Shown: piece by piece, positions 59,623 to 64,000 of the stretch
Numbering within the stretch: position 1 is the first letter of the stretch
Layout: each line of letters opens with the position of its first letter
NCBI RefSeq assembly: GCF_049943955.1
Contig: NZ_JBNFTW010000001.1
Coordinates: 248,001 to 312,000 of the forward strand
Direction: 5' to 3'
From: Desulfosporosinus sp049943955
GTDB lineage: Bacteria > Bacillota > Desulfitobacteriia > Desulfitobacteriales > Desulfitobacteriaceae
Length of the DNA: 64,000 nt
Notes under the pieces: model-generated
What the model was told of the DNA's origin: nothing
Seen by the model: the letters and a program-made list of their open reading frames with translations, nothing else
Database searches by the model: none
Program-made: the position numbers and the translations under genes

Positions 59623-60690
59623 ATGAAACGTATCTCATCCCTAGTTATGGTGGTACTCTTGGCGTTTGGAATGGTATCTCTCGGTGGCTGTGGTTCCAGT
59701 AAAACAACGAGTGACGACAGCGATACTAAAGAAATTAACTTTTTCCAATGGACTGAGTATACCCCGCAGTCAGTGCTCGATTCCTTCAAGCAGAAGTATG
59801 GCATCACAGTCAAGATGAGTAACTTCTCTTCTAACGAGGAAATGATAGCTAAGTTACAAGCGGGTGGGCTCTCACAGTATGATGTTGTCGTACCCAGCAA
59901 TTACGCGGTTAAAGGCATGATAGCCCAAAATCTTATTCAGCCGATTAACAAGGATAATATCCCTAATTTTCAAAACATAGATGATAGTTTTCTAAACCGT
60001 GATTACGACCCGGGAAATAAATACACTGTTCCGTACCTTTCCAGTCCGGTTGTTCTGGCGGTCAACACCAAAAAGGTGACTAAGACCATCACCAGCTATA
60101 ACGATTTGCTTGATCCTTCATTCAAAGACCAGATAGTCGTTGTTGACGATGAGCGGCCCATTATCGGAGCTGCCTTGCTCGCGACAGGTCACTCGCTTAA
60201 CGACACCAATGAAAATGATCTAAAAGACGCTGAACGTTGGTTAAAGAAACTCAGACCGAATATTAAGGTGTTCGACAGCGATAGTCCTAAAACCGCCTTG
60301 ATTTCCGGAGAGTGTTCTATTGGCCTTATCTACAACGGCGAAGCTGCCCTGGCTATTAAATCGAACCCGGATATCAAAGTTATTTGGCCTAAAGAGGGCA
60401 TTTCAGGACTTACTATTGACAACCTCTGTGTCGTTAAAGGTACCAAGCATGAAAAGGAAGCAGAGATGTTCATCAACTATATCCTTGATCCGACCGTCAG
60501 TAAATTAATTTCCAACGAGTACCCCTATACCAATCCCAATAAAGCCGCTCATTCATTGTTAGGGAAAAGCTATCTTGACAACCCAGCCAGCAATATCCCC
60601 TTCGACAAGATTAAAAGCAGCGAACTTCTTAACGATGTGGGGGCCTCTTTGAGCCAATTTGATAGGATCTGGACAGAATTTAAGGGCTAA
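59623..60690 (+). CDS. potD: Polyamine-type ABC transporter substrate-binding lipoprotein
   Basis: PotD-like extracellular binding protein, 355 residues. Lipoprotein signal with lipobox LGGC (Cys23), then the periplasmic-binding fold: EINFFQWTEYTPQSVLDSFKQKYG, YDVVVPSNYAVKGMI, YTVPYLSSPVVLAVNTKK. Family members bind spermidine or putrescine; the ligand here is inferred from family and operon. First gene of potD-PII-potA-potB-potC. Confidence 0.9.
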   Translation: MKRISSLVMVVLLAFGMVSLGGCGSSKTTSDDSDTKEINFFQWTEYTPQSVLDSFKQKYGITVKMSNFSSNEEMIAKLQAGGLSQYDVVVPSNYAVKGMIAQNLIQPINKDNIPNFQNIDDSFLNRDYDPGNKYTVPYLSSPVVLAVNTKKVTKTITSYNDLLDPSFKDQIVVVDDERPIIGAALLATGHSLNDTNENDLKDAERWLKKLRPNIKVFDSDSPKTALISGECSIGLIYNGEAALAIKSNPDIKVIWPKEGISGLTIDNLCVVKGTKHEKEAEMFINYILDPTVSKLISNEYPYTNPNKAAHSLLGKSYLDNPASNIPFDKIKSSELLNDVGASLSQFDRIWTEFKG

Positions 60691-60737
60691 TTAGTCTTCC
60701 AGGCATAGCGAACGCAAAAAAAGGGAGTGTGAACAAG

Positions 60738-61076
60738 ATGGTAAAACTTGAAATAATCACTCGTTCCGAGAAACTCGTCGACGTCAAGAAAATTCTAGCT
60801 AAGCATGACTATATCGGCCTTACTGTCACAGCCGTAATGGGCTGTGGTCACCAAAAGGGCAGAATCAAGGAGTTTGAAGGACTTAACCTCGAGATAAACT
60901 TACTGCCTAAAGTTCAGGTGATGACGGTGGTTTTGGATGAGGATGTCGAGGAGATTCTCACTGAGCTCCACGAAACAATCTCCACGGGTAAAGTGGGAGA
61001 CGGCAAAGTGTTCATTTCGGATGTCCGCGATGTCATGCGCATACGAACCGGAGAGAGAGGGGAGAAAACTCTGTAA
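60738..61076 (+). CDS. PII-family signalling protein in the pot operon (PotN-like)
   Basis: 112 residues from ATG 60738 (GGGAGTG 9 nt upstream; GTG 60729 is less likely). PII features: T-loop region GHQKGRIKEFEGLNLEINLLPK and B-loop TGKVGDGKVFISDVRDVMRIRTGE. Aligned without gaps to GlnB, position 51 is Leu instead of the uridylylated Tyr, and position 46 is Phe, so regulation by uridylylation is unlikely. It presumably binds adenine nucleotides and modulates the transporter ATPase, as proposed for the firmicute PotN group. Confidence 0.85.
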   Translation: MVKLEIITRSEKLVDVKKILAKHDYIGLTVTAVMGCGHQKGRIKEFEGLNLEINLLPKVQVMTVVLDEDVEEILTELHETISTGKVGDGKVFISDVRDVMRIRTGERGEKTL

Positions 61077-61105
61077 ACCGACACAAGCAATAAGGAGGTG
61101 CCCGT

Positions 61106-62239
61106 ATGGCACAAGTATCTGCTAAGGTCATGGTTGAACTACGCAATGTGGATAAATTTTATGGTGCTAACAAGGTCGTCAAAAACCTAAACCTTCAGAT
61201 ACGGGAGGGTGAGTTTTTAACAATGCTCGGGCCTTCCGGCTGCGGCAAGACGACGACCTTGCGGATGATTGCCGGATTTGAAGCCGTGACCTCAGGCGCT
61301 GTGATCATCGAAGGTGAAAATGTTGGGAACAAGGCACCTTATCAGCGCAATGTCAACACTGTGTTCCAGAATTATGCCTTGTTCCCCCATATGAACGTCT
61401 ATGACAATATTGCCTTTGGACTAACTGAGAAAAAAGTCAAGAAAGAGGAAATCCGTCAGCGGGTAGGTGAGATGCTTTCCTTAGTGCAGATGGATGGCTA
61501 TGAGAAGCGGATGCCTTCCCAGTTGTCAGGCGGACAGAAACAGCGTGTGGCTATTGCCCGAGCGCTTGTCAATCGACCTAAGGTTTTGCTGCTTGATGAG
61601 CCCCTTGGTGCCTTGGATCTCAAACTGCGCAAGCAGATGCAAGTCGAGCTCAAGCACCTCCAACGCCAACTGGGCATTACTTTTGTGTATGTAACGCACG
61701 ATCAGGAAGAGTCCTTAACCATGAGTGATCGCATCGCAGTCATGAACAATGGTATCCTGGAGCAGATCGGTCCGCCTGATGTGATCTATAATCAACCGGC
61801 AACGAAATTCGTCGCGGATTTTATTGGTGAATCGAATATTCTTGAGGCTTCGGTTGGAAGTGTTGACGGCGACAATCTCAACGTTATCTTTGAAACTGGC
61901 AACGCCGAGGTTAGCGCCGCCGGGTTCAGTCAGGACGAGATGGTGTATATCTCAGTGCGCCCTGAAAAGCTCAAATGCTCTGCTGCCGCAGTGCCGGGTT
62001 TCAACCTCAGGGGCACTGTCAAAGAACATATCTATGTGGGCTCGATTATCAAGACAATCATTGAGCTGCCTAATGGACAGGACCTTAAAATGAGTTTGTT
62101 GGCAGGCACACCACTGATTGCTCCAGGCGAGGTCGTTTGGGTCTATTGGGAAAAGGATGGTACCGTTGTTCTCCATACTCATGAGGAAACTCTCTATAAT
62201 CTCATAGAGCAGGTCCCAAAAATCGAGGTGAGTGTATGA
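61106..62239 (+). CDS. potA: Polyamine-type ABC transporter ATP-binding protein
   Basis: ATPase subunit, 377 residues from ATG 61106 (AGGAGGTG upstream). Walker A GPSGCGKTT, signature LSGGQKQRVAIARAL, Walker B VLLLDEPLGALD, switch His in VTHDQEE, and a C-terminal TOBE/OB domain (VYISVRPEKLKC). Overlaps potB by 4 bases. Located between the PII gene and the permeases. Confidence 0.93.
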   Translation: MAQVSAKVMVELRNVDKFYGANKVVKNLNLQIREGEFLTMLGPSGCGKTTTLRMIAGFEAVTSGAVIIEGENVGNKAPYQRNVNTVFQNYALFPHMNVYDNIAFGLTEKKVKKEEIRQRVGEMLSLVQMDGYEKRMPSQLSGGQKQRVAIARALVNRPKVLLLDEPLGALDLKLRKQMQVELKHLQRQLGITFVYVTHDQEESLTMSDRIAVMNNGILEQIGPPDVIYNQPATKFVADFIGESNILEASVGSVDGDNLNVIFETGNAEVSAAGFSQDEMVYISVRPEKLKCSAAAVPGFNLRGTVKEHIYVGSIIKTIIELPNGQDLKMSLLAGTPLIAPGEVVWVYWEKDGTVVLHTHEETLYNLIEQVPKIEVSV

Positions 62240-63150
62240 ATACCGTGACTCCACCTGCAGTTTCGTTCAGAGCAAAGACAACCGCATCTAAGCAGCGAAT
62301 GGCCCTTTCCCGAAGTATTCCGCTTTTCCTGATGGTTGGTCCGGTCATCCTATGGCTTTTAATTTTCGTCGCCGCTCCTCTGGCGTATATCCTTGTAATC
62401 AGCTTTATGAAAAAAGGTACTTATGGAGGAGTAGTTGCTAACTTAAATTTTCAAAACTATCTGCGGATCGATGATCCCCTTTACTTGAAGATCTTTCTTG
62501 TTTCCATTGTCATTGCTCTGGCAACCACTGTACTCTGCCTGACGATAGGCTATCCCTTCGCCTATATCATTGCCAGGGCCAGTAACCGCAACAAAAGTAT
62601 TCTGCTTTCTCTGATCATGCTGCCGTTTTGGACTAACTCACTTATTCGTACTTATGGCTGGATAATCCTGCTGCGGACGAACGGTACCTTTAATACACTG
62701 CTGCAATCGGCGCACTTGATTTCTCGACCACTCCAGTTGCTTTATACAAACGGAGCGGTGATGGTCGGAATGGTCTATACCCTGTTTCCATTTATGGTGC
62801 TGCCCCTTTACAGCTCAATCGAGAAACTTGATCGTTCTTTGCTGGAAGCCGCCAACGATCTTGGTGCCAAGCCGCGGCGAGCTTTTTGGCGGGTAACGCT
62901 CCCGCTTACCGTTCCGGGTGTCTTTGCCGGCTGCATCCAAGTCTTTATCCCGACGCTTGGCTACTTCTTCATCAGTGACCTATTAGGAGGCGGCAATTCC
63001 ATCCTCGTTGGCAATCTTATCAGAAACCAATTTCTTGCGGCAAGAGATTGGCCCTTCGGTGCAGCCCTGTCGATTCTCCTGATTGTCTTCACCATCGTCT
63101 TGATGAGAGTCTACAAGCACTTCGGCGGTAGTCTCGAAAATATTACTTAA
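62236..63150 (+). CDS. potB: Polyamine-type ABC transporter permease PotB
   Basis: 304 residues, six predicted membrane helices, with the EAA loop LDRSLLEAANDLGAKPRRAFWRVTLPLTVPGV in outline that contacts the ATPase. Starts at ATG 62236 inside the potA stop region (4-base overlap), so translationally coupled. Confidence 0.92.
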   Translation: MNTVTPPAVSFRAKTTASKQRMALSRSIPLFLMVGPVILWLLIFVAAPLAYILVISFMKKGTYGGVVANLNFQNYLRIDDPLYLKIFLVSIVIALATTVLCLTIGYPFAYIIARASNRNKSILLSLIMLPFWTNSLIRTYGWIILLRTNGTFNTLLQSAHLISRPLQLLYTNGAVMVGMVYTLFPFMVLPLYSSIEKLDRSLLEAANDLGAKPRRAFWRVTLPLTVPGVFAGCIQVFIPTLGYFFISDLLGGGNSILVGNLIRNQFLAARDWPFGAALSILLIVFTIVLMRVYKHFGGSLENIT

Positions 63151-63163
63151 GGGGGGTAAGGTT

Positions 63164-63967
63164 ATGAATTCAAGCAACAAACAGTTAACCAAGCTCCTGT
63201 CGGCGGTCTTTGTGACCCTGATCTATATTTTTCTCTACCTGCCCATCGCGATCATTGTCTTTTTCTCGTTTAATTCCTCTAAGCTCAATATCGTTTTTCA
63301 GGGATTCACTCTCCAGTGGTACGGCGTTATGCTGCAGAACACGGATCTTATGTCGGCCTTAGAAAACACAGCGATCGTTGCCGTTTCTACCGTTGTCATC
63401 TCGGTTTTTATTGGCACCCTTGCCGCTATAGGAATGTTTCGTTATCAATTTAGGGGTAAAAGTATTGTCGACTCCTTCCTCTATATCCCCATTGTTATCC
63501 CCGAGATCGTCATGGGTATCTCTTTGCTCGCCTTTTACCACATCCTGAATATTAGTCTGGGCATTACGACGCTGATTATTGCCCATGTCACCTTTTCGAT
63601 ACCCTATGTTGTTGTCACGGTGCGTTCACGCATCTCCGGCTATGACATGTCGGTGGAAGAAGCGGCGATGGACCTGGGTGCTACCCGCCTGCACACTCTT
63701 TTGCGCATCACGCTGCCGATCATCGCCCCAGGGATTCTCGCCGGTGCTATGCTGGCCCTCACCCTGTCGCTGGATGATGTGATCGTTAGCTTTTTCACCA
63801 CCGGTGTGGATAGCGTGACGCTGCCTATTTATATCTTCAATAAGGTTAAAACAGGAGTCTCACCAGATATCAATGCCTTAATCACTGTGATTATTCTGAT
63901 CACGCTCTTAATTCTTGTGGTCATGCGAACCTTCGAAGCCAAAACCTCTAAAAAGGGTCTGGTTTAA
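63164..63967 (+). CDS. potC: Polyamine-type ABC transporter permease PotC
   Basis: 267 residues, six predicted membrane helices; EAA loop SVEEAAMDLGATRLHTLLRITLPIIAPG in outline. Start ATG 63164 after GGGGGGTAAGG. It completes the potD-PII-potA-potB-potC set; what follows lies outside the window. Confidence 0.92.
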   Translation: MNSSNKQLTKLLSAVFVTLIYIFLYLPIAIIVFFSFNSSKLNIVFQGFTLQWYGVMLQNTDLMSALENTAIVAVSTVVISVFIGTLAAIGMFRYQFRGKSIVDSFLYIPIVIPEIVMGISLLAFYHILNISLGITTLIIAHVTFSIPYVVVTVRSRISGYDMSVEEAAMDLGATRLHTLLRITLPIIAPGILAGAMLALTLSLDDVIVSFFTTGVDSVTLPIYIFNKVKTGVSPDINALITVIILITLLILVVMRTFEAKTSKKGLV

Positions 63968-64000
63968 AACCCATAAACTTGCCTGAGTCAGGACTTCCCG

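Overview
The window reads as chromosome of a Gram-positive, endospore-forming strict anaerobe of the Desulfosporosinus/Desulfitobacterium type (Peptococcales; inference). The grounds are the Firmicutes gene order lepA-hemW-hrcA-grpE-dnaK-dnaJ-prmA-rsmE-mtaB-rpsU-yqeY-yqfC-yqfD-pgpH-ybeY-dgkA-cdd-era-recO-glyQS, the sporulation genes yqfC and yqfD, CIRCE and T-box regulation, many GTG/TTG starts, and an anaerobic respiratory gene set (DmsABC, selenocysteine formate dehydrogenase, [FeFe] hydrogenase). No rRNA, tRNA, CRISPR array or complete insertion sequence was seen.

Region 1 (1-31.9 kb) is housekeeping, all on the + strand: translation factor LepA, heme chaperone HemW, the HrcA/CIRCE heat-shock operon, DnaJ with its own promoter, rRNA/tRNA/protein modification, ribosomal protein S21, sporulation and envelope genes, Era, RecO, a glycine T-box with glyQS, and a PEP/pyruvate switch (CcpN-like regulator, PpsR, pyruvate phosphate dikinase). 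This block is interrupted after hemW, rsmE, cdd and deoC by four copies of a G-rich, highly structured repeat. The copies begin at or inside the upstream gene's stop codon, and their stems keep pairing although the sequence changes. Three shorter pieces look like non-autonomous IS200/IS605-type ends (after mtaB, before cdd, and at 44.4 kb).

Region 2 (31.9-44.5 kb) is accessory. The last codons and the terminator of ppdK recur three more times downstream, each time after a cargo: a Phd/ParE-type toxin-antitoxin pair, a 1774-residue secreted SGNH-hydrolase/cell-wall-binding protein, and a DUF4160 two-gene cassette. This looks like repeated insertion at the 3' end of ppdK. It is followed by a TetR regulator with a double operator, a rifampin-phosphotransferase-like PEP-utilising enzyme and an MFS transporter.

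Region 3 (44.6-57.3 kb) is respiratory: a GntR regulator, a TorD-like chaperone and a Tat-exported DmsABC-type molybdoenzyme, then a radical SAM protein, an MpsC-like protein, and fdhF (in-frame UGA plus SECIS)-hycB-hydA-hycB. The last four have the subunit composition of a hydrogen-dependent CO2 reductase or formate-hydrogen lyase.

Region 4 (57.3-64 kb) holds a PucR-type regulator (the only convincing minus-strand gene), a cytidylate-kinase-like protein whose start codon seems to be ACG, and a polyamine-type ABC transporter operon (potD-PII-potA-potB-potC) with a PII-family signalling protein embedded in it.
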